Source: an uncultured Lachnospiraceae bacterium (GTDB lineage Bacteria > Bacillota > Clostridia > Lachnospirales > Lachnospiraceae). Taken from it: 35,433 bases of DNA. Location: assembly GCA_910577675.1 (NCBI GenBank), contig CAJTOR010000040.1, positions 1 through 35,433 on the forward strand, read 5' to 3'. The notes under the pieces are model-generated. The model ran no database searches, had not been told where the DNA came from, and saw only the letters and a program-made list of their open reading frames with translations. Shown here one piece after another: positions 6,820 through 15,627 of the stretch. Every line of letters starts with the position of its first letter. Positions within the stretch are counted from its first letter, which is position 1. Position numbers and translations under genes: made by a program.

Positions 6820-9507
6820 TTACTTTGTAAAATGCGTAAGACGCTCCGTCACCTGCGCAAGCATATCTGTGTACTTAGCAAGCTTTTCCCTCTCCTCCGC
6901 CAGTTTCTTCTCCGGTGCCTTGTTCACGAAATTCGGGTTTGCAAGCATTCCTCTCGCGCGCTTAATCTCGCCCTCAAGCCGGTTTTTCTCCTTTGTGAGG
7001 CGCTCGGTTTCTTTTGCGATATCCACAAGATCAGAAAACGGCATATAGATCGCTGCCTGATTGATAACCGCCGAAACCGCATCATTATCAATCCCTTCCC
7101 GCTGCGCCATTATCTTCACCTCGCCCGCATAGGCAAGCGGCGCGAAAAATACCCTGCCCGCCGCAAAAATATTCCTCACCTTCTCACTCTCAGAAACAAT
7201 ATATACGGCTGCCTTGCGGGATGGCGGCACATTCATTTCGGTGCGCACGTTGCGGATGGCCTTCACCGCTTCCTTCATCAGTTCAACCGCTTCCTCCTCA
7301 TCCGCAAAATGCCGCCCCGCATCATATTTCGGCCATGCCGAAATCATGATGGATTCATTTTCTGCAAGTGTTCCCTCCGCTTCCTTCAGTGTGCAGAATA
7401 TCTCCTCCGTCACAAACGGCATATACGGGTGCAAAAGTTTAAGCGCCGTTGTAAGCACACAGCGAAGCGTATAGATCGCCGCTGTTTTTGTCGCAGCATC
7501 GTCCCCGTACAGGCGCGGCTTTACCATCTCGATATACCAGTCACAGAACTCTTCCCAGATAAAATTGTATATCTTATCCGCCGCGATTCCCATCTCAAAG
7601 CGCTCCAGATTGTCCGTCACATCGCGCACCAGATCATTTGCCTTCGACAGAATCCAGCGGTCCGCATCAGTAAGTGCCTCCTCCCCAACAAAGGCAACCG
7701 CCGCATCAAGCCCCTGCTCCTTCATCTGCGCCATATTCATCATAATAAAGCGCGAAGCATTCCATACCTTGTTGGCAAAATTCCGGCTCGCCTCCACCCT
7801 TTCCCAGTAAAAGCGCATATCATTTCCCGGCGCGTTCCCGGTAATCAATGTAAAGCGCAGCGCGTCCGCACCGTACTTGTCAATTACCTCGAGCGGGTCG
7901 ATGCCGTTGCCTAAGGATTTGCTCATCTTCCTGCCCTGCGAGTCGCGCACCAGGCCATGGAAGAGCACGGTCTGAAACGGCTTTTCACCCATCTGCTCAT
8001 AGCCGGAAAAAATCATGCGGATAACCCAGAAGAAAATAATATCATACCCCGTTACAAGTACACTTGTCGGGTAGAAATATTTAAGCTCCTTCGTCTGCTT
8101 TGGCCAGCCAAGAGTCGAGAAAGGCCACAGCGCGGAAGAAAACCAGGTGTCAAGTGTATCCTCATCCTGTCTGATATGCGCACTGCCACATTTCGGGCAA
8201 ACTTTAGGCGCATTCTCTGTCTTTGCCACCGTGATCTCGCCACAGTCATCACAGTAGTACGCCGGGATGCGGTGTCCCCACCAGAGCTGTCTGGAAATAC
8301 ACCAGTCCTTGATATTATCCGTCCAGTTATAGTAAATCTTCTCCATGCGCTCCGGAATCAGCGTTACTTCCTTATTTTTTACCGCCGAAACCGCAGGTTT
8401 AATCAGTTCGTCCATCTTCACAAACCACTGCGGCTTGATAAGCGGCTCGACCGTTGTGCCGCATCTATCGTGCGTGCCGACATTGTGGGTGTAATCCTCG
8501 ATGCGGACTAAAAGCCCCATCTTATCAAGCTCCTTCACAATCTGCCTTCTCGCTTCATAGCGATCCAGCCCTGCGAATTTCCCGCCATTTTTGTTGATGG
8601 TTGCATCATCATTCATAATATTGATTTCCGGCAGGTTATGGCGCTTTCCGACCTCAAAATCGTTCGGGTCGTGCGCCGGCGTAATCTTCACCACTCCCGT
8701 TCCGAAATCCTTCTCTACATAGGCATCCGCAACAATCGGAATCTCGCGGTCAACAAACGGAACCTTCACCGTCTTTCCTACCAGATGTGCATAGCGCTCA
8801 TCCTCCGGATGCACCGCCACCGCCGTATCGCCAAGCATTGTTTCCGGACGGGTTGTTGCGAATTCAAGGAATTCTTCTGTTCCGACCACCGGATATTTGA
8901 TGTGCCAGAAATGACCTGACTGTTCCTCGTAATTTACCTCCGCGTCCGAAATCGAAGTCTTGCAGACCGGGCACCAGTTAATAATGCGGGAACCCTTATA
9001 AATCAGACCATTGCGATGCATTTTGCAAAATACTTCCTCAACCGCCTCCGAACAGCCCTCATCCATCGTGAAGCGCTCCCTGTCCCAGTCACAGGAAGAG
9101 CCCATTTTTTTTAGCTGTTTAACAATGCGTCCGCCGTACTCTTCCTTCCACTCCCACGCGCGCTTTAAAAAGCCCTCGCGCCCGAGTTCCTTTTTGTCGA
9201 TGCCCTCTTTTTTCAGATGCTCGATAATCTTGACTTCCGTTGCGATGCTCGCATGGTCCGTCCCTGGCTGCCAAAGGGTGTTGTAGCCCTGCATCCTCTT
9301 AAAACGCGCCAGGATATCCTGCATCGTATTATCGAGCGCATGCCCCATATGAAGCTGCCCCGTAATATTTGGCGGCGGAATCACAATGGTAAACGGCTCC
9401 TTTGTTTCGTCCGGCTCCGCATGAAAATATTTTTTGCTTTCCCATTTTTCATACAGCCGGTCTTCAATCTCCTTAGGATCATAATTTTTTGCAAGTTCCT
9501 TCTGCAT
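6820..9507 (-). CDS. valS: Valyl-tRNA synthetase
   Basis: Class Ia synthetase charging tRNA-Val, 895 residues. Signature HMGH at 53-56 (PPPNITGQLHMGHAL), KMSKS at 527-531 (GRKMSKSLGNGID), a CP1 editing domain between them (ATTRPETMLGDTAV), zinc-type cysteines (CPVC, CDDC, CPKC), anticodon-binding domain, and the C-terminal coiled-coil arm of ValRS. The open frame runs to 9576, but the ATG at 9505-9507 has AGGAAAGG seven bases upstream and starts the conserved MQKELAKNYDPKEIE; the upstream Met codons lack support. Expression is controlled by the T-box leader upstream. Confidence 0.97.
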   Translation of the reverse strand: MQKELAKNYDPKEIEDRLYEKWESKKYFHAEPDETKEPFTIVIPPPNITGQLHMGHALDNTMQDILARFKRMQGYNTLWQPGTDHASIATEVKIIEHLKKEGIDKKELGREGFLKRAWEWKEEYGGRIVKQLKKMGSSCDWDRERFTMDEGCSEAVEEVFCKMHRNGLIYKGSRIINWCPVCKTSISDAEVNYEEQSGHFWHIKYPVVGTEEFLEFATTRPETMLGDTAVAVHPEDERYAHLVGKTVKVPFVDREIPIVADAYVEKDFGTGVVKITPAHDPNDFEVGKRHNLPEINIMNDDATINKNGGKFAGLDRYEARRQIVKELDKMGLLVRIEDYTHNVGTHDRCGTTVEPLIKPQWFVKMDELIKPAVSAVKNKEVTLIPERMEKIYYNWTDNIKDWCISRQLWWGHRIPAYYCDDCGEITVAKTENAPKVCPKCGSAHIRQDEDTLDTWFSSALWPFSTLGWPKQTKELKYFYPTSVLVTGYDIIFFWVIRMIFSGYEQMGEKPFQTVLFHGLVRDSQGRKMSKSLGNGIDPLEVIDKYGADALRFTLITGNAPGNDMRFYWERVEASRNFANKVWNASRFIMMNMAQMKEQGLDAAVAFVGEEALTDADRWILSKANDLVRDVTDNLERFEMGIAADKIYNFIWEEFCDWYIEMVKPRLYGDDAATKTAAIYTLRCVLTTALKLLHPYMPFVTEEIFCTLKEAEGTLAENESIMISAWPKYDAGRHFADEEEAVELMKEAVKAIRNVRTEMNVPPSRKAAVYIVSESEKVRNIFAAGRVFFAPLAYAGEVKIMAQREGIDNDAVSAVINQAAIYMPFSDLVDIAKETERLTKEKNRLEGEIKRARGMLANPNFVNKAPEKKLAEEREKLAKYTDMLAQVTERLTHFTK

Positions 9508-9866
9508 ATTGATACCTTTCCTTTCCTGATTCATCAGACATAATCCATTTAAAACCCGCTCTTTCCTGCCCGCCACAAACGCTTAATGCTGCCATAAGGG
9601 GTGTCACTGTATCTTATATCTCCCCCACTCAAACAGCCAATTTGCAAGCGATAAACCGCTCCCCGAAATTTCTCCCCTGCTGTAGTCCCTGTGTGCCGCT
9701 GTTTTTGTATACTTCCCCATACAGAGCTGTGCGATGGGGTAGGAAAGGGTTATCTTCGCTACTTCTGCGCGGTCTGTATGCTGTTTTAGCAGTTATTTCC
9801 TCTGCAAGGGTCTGTGCAATCGAGTTCGCGCGCCGGACACATATTTCCTTTTTTCGCCCGTGTGCA
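9508..9866 (-). other. Long spacer between T-box attenuator and valS
   Basis: About 360 bases lie between the T-box terminator and the valS start, where a few tens of bases are usual. On the minus strand it holds short frames: 24 codons starting in the terminator tail at about 9866, and a 38-codon frame starting MGKYTKTAAHRDYSRGE with no convincing ribosome binding site. I recognise no RNA family. It could be an old insertion, a dispersed intergenic repeat, or a processed leader segment. Confidence 0.5.
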
Positions 9867-9867
9867 T

Positions 9868-10150
9868 AAAAAAATCCTCCGTCACATAAGGACGGAGGAC
9901 CGTGGTACCACCTTAATTCACAGCAAAATGCTGCCTCTTACACGCTTCGCAGGCTAAATATAGAAAGCTCTTGTCTGTAACGGGACTTCCCGTAGCACCC
10001 TACCCGGAATTTCCGCTCGGATGCTCTGTTTGAAAGCTACCTTCCACCGTTTTCCTGAGACGGCCTTTCAGCCTGGTGCCATCCTCTCTGCCAGTAAGCG
10101 CGGTGTACTCCTCTTTCGCACTACATTTTTCATATCTGCGGATTTAATAT
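9868..10150 (-). ncRNA. Valine T-box leader (riboswitch)
   Basis: The minus strand carries the conserved T-box AAGGTGGTACCACG (9901-9914), which base-pairs with the uncharged tRNA acceptor end, followed by a terminator with a 9-bp stem (9875-9883 / 9891-9899) and a run of seven T. Stem I is recognisable by AGAGAGGATGGCACC and the flanking pair GAAAG/CTTTC. The likely specifier codon is GTA (10038-10040), a Val codon, in the context AAGGTAGC. Uncharged tRNA-Val should favour antitermination into valS. Confidence 0.9.
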
Positions 10151-10156
10151 GCTATT

Positions 10157-10185
10157 ATATTAAGCAATCTTCCCTGAATTGTCAA
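10157..10185 (-). promoter_or_regulatory. SigA promoter of the T-box-valS transcript
   Basis: On the minus strand TTGACA (10180-10185), 17 bases, TAATAT (10157-10162). A perfect -35 and a good -10, placing the transcript start near 10150. Confidence 0.8.
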
Positions 10186-10229
10186 GGGGGAATTTTCATC
10201 CTGTCATACCCCCTATTTAATCCAACCAC

Positions 10230-11945
10230 TTAATTTGCCATCTTTATTCCATCAAACACTTCCCCACAATCCACTATTTTCCCATCCGGCAGAAAGCATT
10301 CTAGGGCGGAAGCCACCTGATACCACCCGAACTCCCCGGTATCCATGTTCTCCAACAACACCCATCCCCAGTTTTCCGCTTTTTCTTCCGGCGGAAACAA
10401 TTCAAGTTCACTGCACTGTATTCGGCGCACACGGCTTCCTTTTCTAAAAATAATCCCGCCAGCCCCATCCATATTTTTAGAAACTGTAATATCCATCTTA
10501 GGGTAGATAAAATAATCTCCTCCATCCAGGATATCATAAAATTCCGGCACCACTTCCTTTATCTGCTGATCCTCATATACATAGTCTTTCATCACTGCAA
10601 AATCCCCAAGCCGTATCCCACCCGAAAGATCCTTCGCAGAAAATTTCAATCCCCCATCCTCTGCCCTGCCCGTTACCGCATATTTATAGTCATGACAAAC
10701 TACCGTTCCAATGGATTTTAATTCTTCCCCCTCATAACAGTAAAAAGCAAGAACATCCAATATTCCATTGCTCTGTTCCACTACTAGCTGCACTGTGCTC
10801 CCATCAAGGCTTACCGCAAAAGGACGGAAATCACATTGCACCCCGTCATCGCCAACCACGGTCGAAATACATTCACCCCTCGATGTTGTGACACTTAATG
10901 TCCCGGTTTTATTCCCCGCTTCCACGCGCAATGAGATCCTCTCATTTATACCATCCCCATCCAGATCAAGCAAAGCATCCGGGGCAAGCATCAGTAACTC
11001 CCCTGATTGCCGCCATTTTCCAAACCACTCTTCCCCATATGCCGCCACGGCATCCGGCACAAAACAACCTCTCCCAACACTGCTTTTGGAATTCATTCTC
11101 GATTCATCTTTTACCAAAAGGTCATCAAACATAGCCCCAAGCCATACCACATCATCCCCTGCACGAACCCCGACCCGCCGGTATGCTAACATCCGGTCAG
11201 TTATATGCAAGCTTTCTTCTTTGATAAGTTCATAATGTTCCTGCTCCATATTATACAAAGCCGGATACGCATAGGATGGTGTATTCATTCCCCGGTCGAT
11301 ACCGCTGTGTAAAACTGGATATCCCCCATTTTCATTTTCTTCCCACTCCATCCAAAAATCTTCTCTTGCCTCATCCTCCGCCAAGAAAACCTCTTCAAGC
11401 TGCACATTCCCCGTTCCACCAAGACGAACCACATGATATTCACCACAAATTTCCCTGGAACTTACAGGTATTTTGTCCGCACATCCTTCCGTCGGAAGAG
11501 CAAGATAAAGCAAGTTATTTCCATTTTTTTCCACATGATAGAATATTGGTTCCCCAAAACCCAAGTCATATTCCCAGTCGAATAATGCTTCTTTTTCCCC
11601 CGCCCGTACCACCACCTGCTTCTTCCCATCCTCCACAAAATAAACGCTGACCCCATCACAAGGTGAAAAAACCGGACAATCCTGATATTGATCCAATTCA
11701 GGAGCGCTGCTTACTTCTTGACTTTGCCCCGGCACTGCGGTTGGAGTTAAGGAAGAAGCTGTTTCCACTCCCGGCGTAAGTTCTGGCACCGTTACATCTT
11801 CTGCCCCTGACGTTGGCGCGGGTGATGCCGTAATCCCTTCCCCGGATACTCCCCCTTTTCCATATCCGCCACATCCGGACAGCATAAATGCACATATAAT
11901 ACCGGTTGCCACGCAATTTAACATTCTGTATTCAGAAAATTTCAA
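10230..11945 (-). CDS. Large lipoprotein of unknown function with an EF-hand-like loop
   Basis: A 571-residue exported lipoprotein. The N-terminus has a hydrophobic stretch ending in the lipobox FMLSGC, then a Gly/Ser/Thr/Pro-rich linker (to about residue 80). No enzyme motif is recognised. A calcium-loop-like DLDGDGINE appears in the middle (DALLDLDGDGINERISLRV), as in VCBS/dockerin-type repeats, and the C-terminal 90 residues (WGWVLLENMDTGEFGWYQV) resemble an SH3b-like fold. The start is TTG (11943-11945), eight bases after AGGAGGGG. It precedes valS in the same direction but valS has its own promoter. Function not assigned. Confidence 0.8.
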   Translation of the reverse strand: MKFSEYRMLNCVATGIICAFMLSGCGGYGKGGVSGEGITASPAPTSGAEDVTVPELTPGVETASSLTPTAVPGQSQEVSSAPELDQYQDCPVFSPCDGVSVYFVEDGKKQVVVRAGEKEALFDWEYDLGFGEPIFYHVEKNGNNLLYLALPTEGCADKIPVSSREICGEYHVVRLGGTGNVQLEEVFLAEDEAREDFWMEWEENENGGYPVLHSGIDRGMNTPSYAYPALYNMEQEHYELIKEESLHITDRMLAYRRVGVRAGDDVVWLGAMFDDLLVKDESRMNSKSSVGRGCFVPDAVAAYGEEWFGKWRQSGELLMLAPDALLDLDGDGINERISLRVEAGNKTGTLSVTTSRGECISTVVGDDGVQCDFRPFAVSLDGSTVQLVVEQSNGILDVLAFYCYEGEELKSIGTVVCHDYKYAVTGRAEDGGLKFSAKDLSGGIRLGDFAVMKDYVYEDQQIKEVVPEFYDILDGGDYFIYPKMDITVSKNMDGAGGIIFRKGSRVRRIQCSELELFPPEEKAENWGWVLLENMDTGEFGWYQVASALECFLPDGKIVDCGEVFDGIKMAN

Positions 11946-12021
11946 ACTATCCCCTCCTAAAACTATTTAATATATTACCACTATTCCTGTTTTCCTCTTA
12001 CTATAAATATATTTGAATTAA

Positions 12022-12048
12022 CCCAGACAAGAAAAATTCCTGCCTGGG
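12022..12048 (-). terminator. Hairpin after the NlpC/P60-like gene
   Basis: CCCAGACAAGA and its imperfect complement TCCTGCCTGGG form a stem of about 11 bp with two mismatches, 20 bases past the stop at 12069. The T-tract on the minus strand is poor (TTAATTC), so this is a weak terminator or only a structure. Confidence 0.4.
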
Positions 12049-12068
12049 TATTAAAAGTTAACCCAAAA

Positions 12069-12872
12069 TCACTTTACTTCAAATGGTAGATAATCTTTAC
12101 CTGCCAAATAAGAATATGAATATGTTGACATAATCGGAAGCTTTATCTGGGTTTCATATACAGTAATTTCTTTTGCATTTTTATCATTATACACAACAAG
12201 CATTGCATGACCCTGATGAACTAACGCATCCCCCTCATCTGCTAGAGAATAAGCTGCCAAAAGATCCGCCTGGCGTGGTGAACTTACATTATATGTTCCA
12301 ACTTTCGAAATCTCGCCTGTCCCATTGCGCAAATCACTCAACATACCTTGTGTTGTTCTAGCATCAATTCCTAATGCGTAACTTACATACCGGGAACAAT
12401 CCACTCCATATTTTGGACAAAAAGTACCATCATTTGCACTTGCTCCCCCCGAATAAAAATCATTTTTCAATAATGCCTTTGGGAACTCTATATCATCCAC
12501 TTGCTTATCCTGCGAATATGGAATCCCCTTTACCTGAACACCCTTTGGAAACTCAACCTTATGATCCCAACCCTCTAGTTTCTGAGTAGGTGTCCACTCT
12601 ATGTTTTTCATCGCTATCGCTTTATTCAAAATATCTTGTGCACTTCTTATATGGGTAACTCCCGAAAGCTGATTTGTTATATCAGCTAACGTTTTCTCAT
12701 ATGAACTATTATCCGACAAATTCACCCCCGCATATTGTAAAAATTCTTTTTCTAGTTTCTCAATATCCACTTCATCTTCAACTGTCACAGAAAAACTAGT
12801 ATTATAATCATTATATGATACAAATACTGTTGCAATACCCTTTCCTTCTGCTCTAATCATGCCATTCCACAC
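12069..12872 (-). pseudogene. N-terminally truncated Big2-NlpC/P60-like protein
   Basis: Predicted cell-wall-type cysteine peptidase. The C-terminal half has an NlpC/P60-like or related papain-fold pattern: nucleophile in YGVDCSRYVSYALG, His in HQGHAMLVVYN, then a polar residue on a later strand. The first 35 residues are the end of a Big2 immunoglobulin-like domain (IRAEGKGIATVFVSYNDYN). The frame continues in phase upstream of the GTG at 12870-12872 for about 20 more codons that still read as Big2 sequence (LLIEYESSDEDVVTV) before hitting TAG, with no start codon and no signal peptide. So the gene has lost its 5' end. It might still be expressed as an inactive fragment. Confidence 0.65.
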
Positions 12873-13313
12873 TGTTACAACATCCTCATCTGATGATTCA
12901 TATTCAATAAGTAAGAAATTATAGTTATTTATACCCTATACAAACATTGACCTTAAGAAAATTGCTCCTCCTTCTTTTTCTTACGCCTTCGCTTTCCTGT
13001 ATTTTAACCCGACTTCTAAAAAACACTCTTCAACAATCTTTTGCACTATTTTATCATACCATTTTAACTGCTCTCCACTTACCCCCCTCGATTATCGGCT
13101 TCGTCAAGCCTTTATAATTGTTAATAGCAAACCAAAATTTTTATGCAACTAACTAATGATTTTTCTTAGGTGCTGCAGCCTCCTATGAAAAGTACAACGG
13201 TTTTAACTGCTTGATACTAAAGAATAAAGCAAAATATAAAAAATAATTTGCATTCATATCTTTTATCTTACAGCTTATACCAATTATACTTATAGCTTTC
13301 CTCCAACACAAAC
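12873..13313. other. AT-rich gene-poor stretch with gene fragments
   Basis: No intact gene seen. On the minus strand it holds the remaining Big2 codons (12873-12940), an orphan Shine-Dalgarno AAGGAGGAGCAA near 12967, a stop-to-stop frame 12981-13091 reading GEQLKWYDKIVQKIVEECFL with no start codon, and a small GGCTT/AAGCC hairpin at 13097-13110. It looks like decayed accessory DNA. Confidence 0.5.
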
Positions 13314-13356
13314 AAAAATGGGTTCCTGATTTTTTTTTATTGAAGGACCCATTTTT
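13314..13356. terminator. Bidirectional terminator / inverted repeat before the peptide promoter
   Basis: AAAAATGGGTTCC (13314-13326) and GGACCCATTTTT (13345-13356) pair with a single bulge. The right arm ends in T-rich sequence two bases before the -35 of the peptide promoter. It would insulate the peptide gene from transcription on either side, and could alternatively be an operator. Confidence 0.6.
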
Positions 13357-13358
13357 GC

Positions 13359-13387
13359 TTGACAGAAGGATTTCTTTTTTGTATATT
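13359..13387 (+). promoter_or_regulatory. Strong SigA promoter of the peptide gene
   Basis: TTGACA (13359-13364), 17-base spacer, TATATT (13382-13387): a perfect -35 with ideal spacing and a 5/6 -10. Transcription would start near 13394, leaving a leader of about 50 bases. Confidence 0.8.
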
Positions 13388-13446
13388 TGATTCGCAACAT
13401 TAGAAATTTGACTCACTTGAAAATTAAGATTGGAGGATGAACTAAT

Positions 13447-13620
13447 ATGAAAACTTTAAAAAAAGTAACACAACGTATTCTTGTCATACTTCTTCTCACT
13501 GTTACCATAACAACAACCATACCCTCTATTCTAGAGAAAGGTATAGTATCAAAATATTCCGCCAACGATGACGAAACGGATCTTGAACCATACAAAGAAG
13601 AAACAATACCCAGGACATAA
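13447..13620 (+). CDS. 57-residue putative exported signalling peptide precursor
   Basis: Short gene reading MKTLKKVTQRILVILLLTVT at its start: a basic N-terminus (four Lys/Arg in ten residues), a hydrophobic core (about 11-27) and a polar, acidic C-terminal tail (SANDDETDLEPYKEETIPRT). This is the layout of Phr/PapR/NprX-type pro-peptides. TTGGAGG is 10 bases before the ATG and a near-consensus promoter lies about 60 bases upstream, which makes this more than a chance frame. It converges, with a 25-base gap, on a regulator having HTH and TPR-like regions. No homologue is recognised. It could also be a small membrane peptide or toxin. Confidence 0.65.
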   Translation: MKTLKKVTQRILVILLLTVTITTTIPSILEKGIVSKYSANDDETDLEPYKEETIPRT

Positions 13621-13645
13621 AATTATAACAAGGTAATTGTTTATT

Positions 13646-15490
13646 TCAAAGTAACCCCTTCAGTACCTGAGTTTTATCATTATAATATTTCTCTAGATAA
13701 CGCTCAATAAAACATATATAGCGATCATCTTGTAAATATAGTTTATTGATTGCATATGAATATTGTATTTCTATAAAACACATATCATCACTGTGCGCAG
13801 GAATTCCCTGCGCTTTCTTAATATCTTCTGTTAAATAGAAATTTTGTATAAAAAGACTTCCTAAGCGAAAATCCTCCTGTAGAAAACAACACTGTGATAA
13901 CACATTTTCAAGTATATCTTCCGCCTTTTTATAATCGTCCTTGAGTCGGCTAATTCGCCCAAGACAACGGGCAATTGCCATATAATATTCCGGAAAAAAA
14001 CAAACCAATACATCATCATTGCAGAATTTTAGATACTGTGTATCAAGGACTTTCTCAAGGTTTCTGGCATCCTCTATTTTCACATTCCAAGAAAGATTTT
14101 TTACAATATCCCGTTCATATTCTGTCAAAACACAATCCGCATTAATATTCTCACACTTCGGCAATGTTTTCTTAAACAGCTTCCATAATTCCACCCGATA
14201 TTCCTCTTCAGTAAACTTCTTTTCAGAATAACGCAGACAAATCCCCCAGTAATCTATAAATTGCCCATTTATTATTTCATCTTTTTTTAATCCACTAACC
14301 AGTTTATTATAAATCTGCTCTGCCTGCTTATGCTCACCTTTATAATTGTATTTTATCATATCCGCACTATCCCTAAAGTCTGAATAACGCCTAGTAACCA
14401 AACTACCTCCATATTTATATGTCGATAGCCCCAGTTCCCGAAACAAAGCTCTTTTTGTAGCTGCCTGCGGCATCCGTTTTCCATTTTCTATTGCTTTTAG
14501 AGTACGTGGATCAAAATCGCCTGCCATATCCTCAATGGTTTTACCATTAACCAAACGACGTTCCCGCAAAGTTGCATTAACACAGTATATGGAGCGTTCT
14601 GGATAATCAGGATATATGTTTTGTTTCCAGACTGGATTGTATTTTCCCATCATCTCCTTTAGTAAATTCAAGCACCCAGTTTCCCCCGCAGGAACTTCCT
14701 CTCCAAGTTTTACCATCACTTCAAATTTCAATTCCTCCATTTTAATAAATAGTGAAAGAAATTCTTGGCGCTCACTAAGCATCCGGCAACCTTCTTTAAG
14801 TTTATTAAGCGCCATTTGATAGAACCCAGCCGCCATAGCACGCATAGCCTGGTGGTATAAAATTGGTGGCAACAGCCGATACTGATCTGCAAAGTCATAC
14901 TCTATTCCATTTTCTCCCAAGAGATAACTAACCAGCTCATTGTACCACTGTGCTGCTTCTTCAGGATTTTTTTGTTCTAACAAAATTACATAGCGTTCCA
15001 ACAACAGCAACTCAAGCAAACCAAAGCGATGTGTTTTCAAGATTTCTGGCAAAAGAGCACAGGAAACTGTCCAAGCCAAACCCTCCTGTACAATATCCAT
15101 CTGCTCTTCATAGGACTTGCCCCTTCTCCTATAAATTTCCAAACGTTGAAGGCAAATAAATTGTTTGTGCAACGGTCTGTTTGTCCCCTCCATATTTTCG
15201 TACCGATACAGTATTTCCTCTGCCCACGCAAGCTTTCCCTGCCGAATCTGCATCTGTATGCGGGCGCGGATGCATGCCAGCTCATACTCATCTTGTTCCA
15301 GAAAAATCTCAAATTTCTCCATAGATTTACCCAGTCGCTGCCACAATACATCCCCTAAAAGCTTTTCTGGCTGTTTCTGCCCACTCTCATATTTTTTTAA
15401 CATATCAAGACTACAAAGACCGCCATCTACCAGAATTTGGCGACTAATATGATAGGTTATGCGTAGATCTTTTAATAATGCTCCTAACAT
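13646..15490 (-). CDS. Double-HTH, TPR-like transcriptional regulator (RRNPP-like)
   Basis: A 614-residue cytoplasmic protein. Residues 1-56 form an XRE-like HTH (SRQILVDGGLCSLDMLKKYE), followed by helical repeats (about 65-260). A second XRE-like HTH is at 303-356 (LRERRLVNGKTIEDMAGDF, then ENGKRMPQAATKRALFRELG), and a second helical-repeat block fills the C-terminus (about 370-600). HTH plus TPR is the architecture of RRNPP regulators (Rgg, PlcR, NprR, PrgX), whose TPRs bind imported peptides; those are usually about 300-400 residues with one HTH, so this resembles a duplicated version. AAGGAG lies upstream of the ATG. The neighbouring small exported-peptide gene fits. Peptide binding is inference. 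Confidence 0.7.
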   Translation of the reverse strand: MLGALLKDLRITYHISRQILVDGGLCSLDMLKKYESGQKQPEKLLGDVLWQRLGKSMEKFEIFLEQDEYELACIRARIQMQIRQGKLAWAEEILYRYENMEGTNRPLHKQFICLQRLEIYRRRGKSYEEQMDIVQEGLAWTVSCALLPEILKTHRFGLLELLLLERYVILLEQKNPEEAAQWYNELVSYLLGENGIEYDFADQYRLLPPILYHQAMRAMAAGFYQMALNKLKEGCRMLSERQEFLSLFIKMEELKFEVMVKLGEEVPAGETGCLNLLKEMMGKYNPVWKQNIYPDYPERSIYCVNATLRERRLVNGKTIEDMAGDFDPRTLKAIENGKRMPQAATKRALFRELGLSTYKYGGSLVTRRYSDFRDSADMIKYNYKGEHKQAEQIYNKLVSGLKKDEIINGQFIDYWGICLRYSEKKFTEEEYRVELWKLFKKTLPKCENINADCVLTEYERDIVKNLSWNVKIEDARNLEKVLDTQYLKFCNDDVLVCFFPEYYMAIARCLGRISRLKDDYKKAEDILENVLSQCCFLQEDFRLGSLFIQNFYLTEDIKKAQGIPAHSDDMCFIEIQYSYAINKLYLQDDRYICFIERYLEKYYNDKTQVLKGLL

Positions 15491-15627
15491 CCCTTTCTCC
15501 TTCCTCTATGTAAAAAATCCAAAGCATTACATTTTCTATAAAGGCTCTGAAATGACTCTGGATTTTCCTTCCAACCAAAAAACTATTTATCGTTAAAAGC
15601 CTCGTTTCATTTAATCTACAGCTCTCC

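Noticed and set aside
6772..7914. 380-codon open frame on the plus strand over valS
   Set aside because: Fully antisense to valS, Arg/His/Leu-rich, no ribosome binding site; a shadow of the real gene.
9642..9869. 75-codon plus-strand frame in the valS leader
   Set aside because: Antisense to the leader, no start signals, ends in the T-box terminator.
13183..13416. 77-codon minus-strand frame
   Set aside because: It runs through the inverted repeat and the peptide promoter and has no Shine-Dalgarno.
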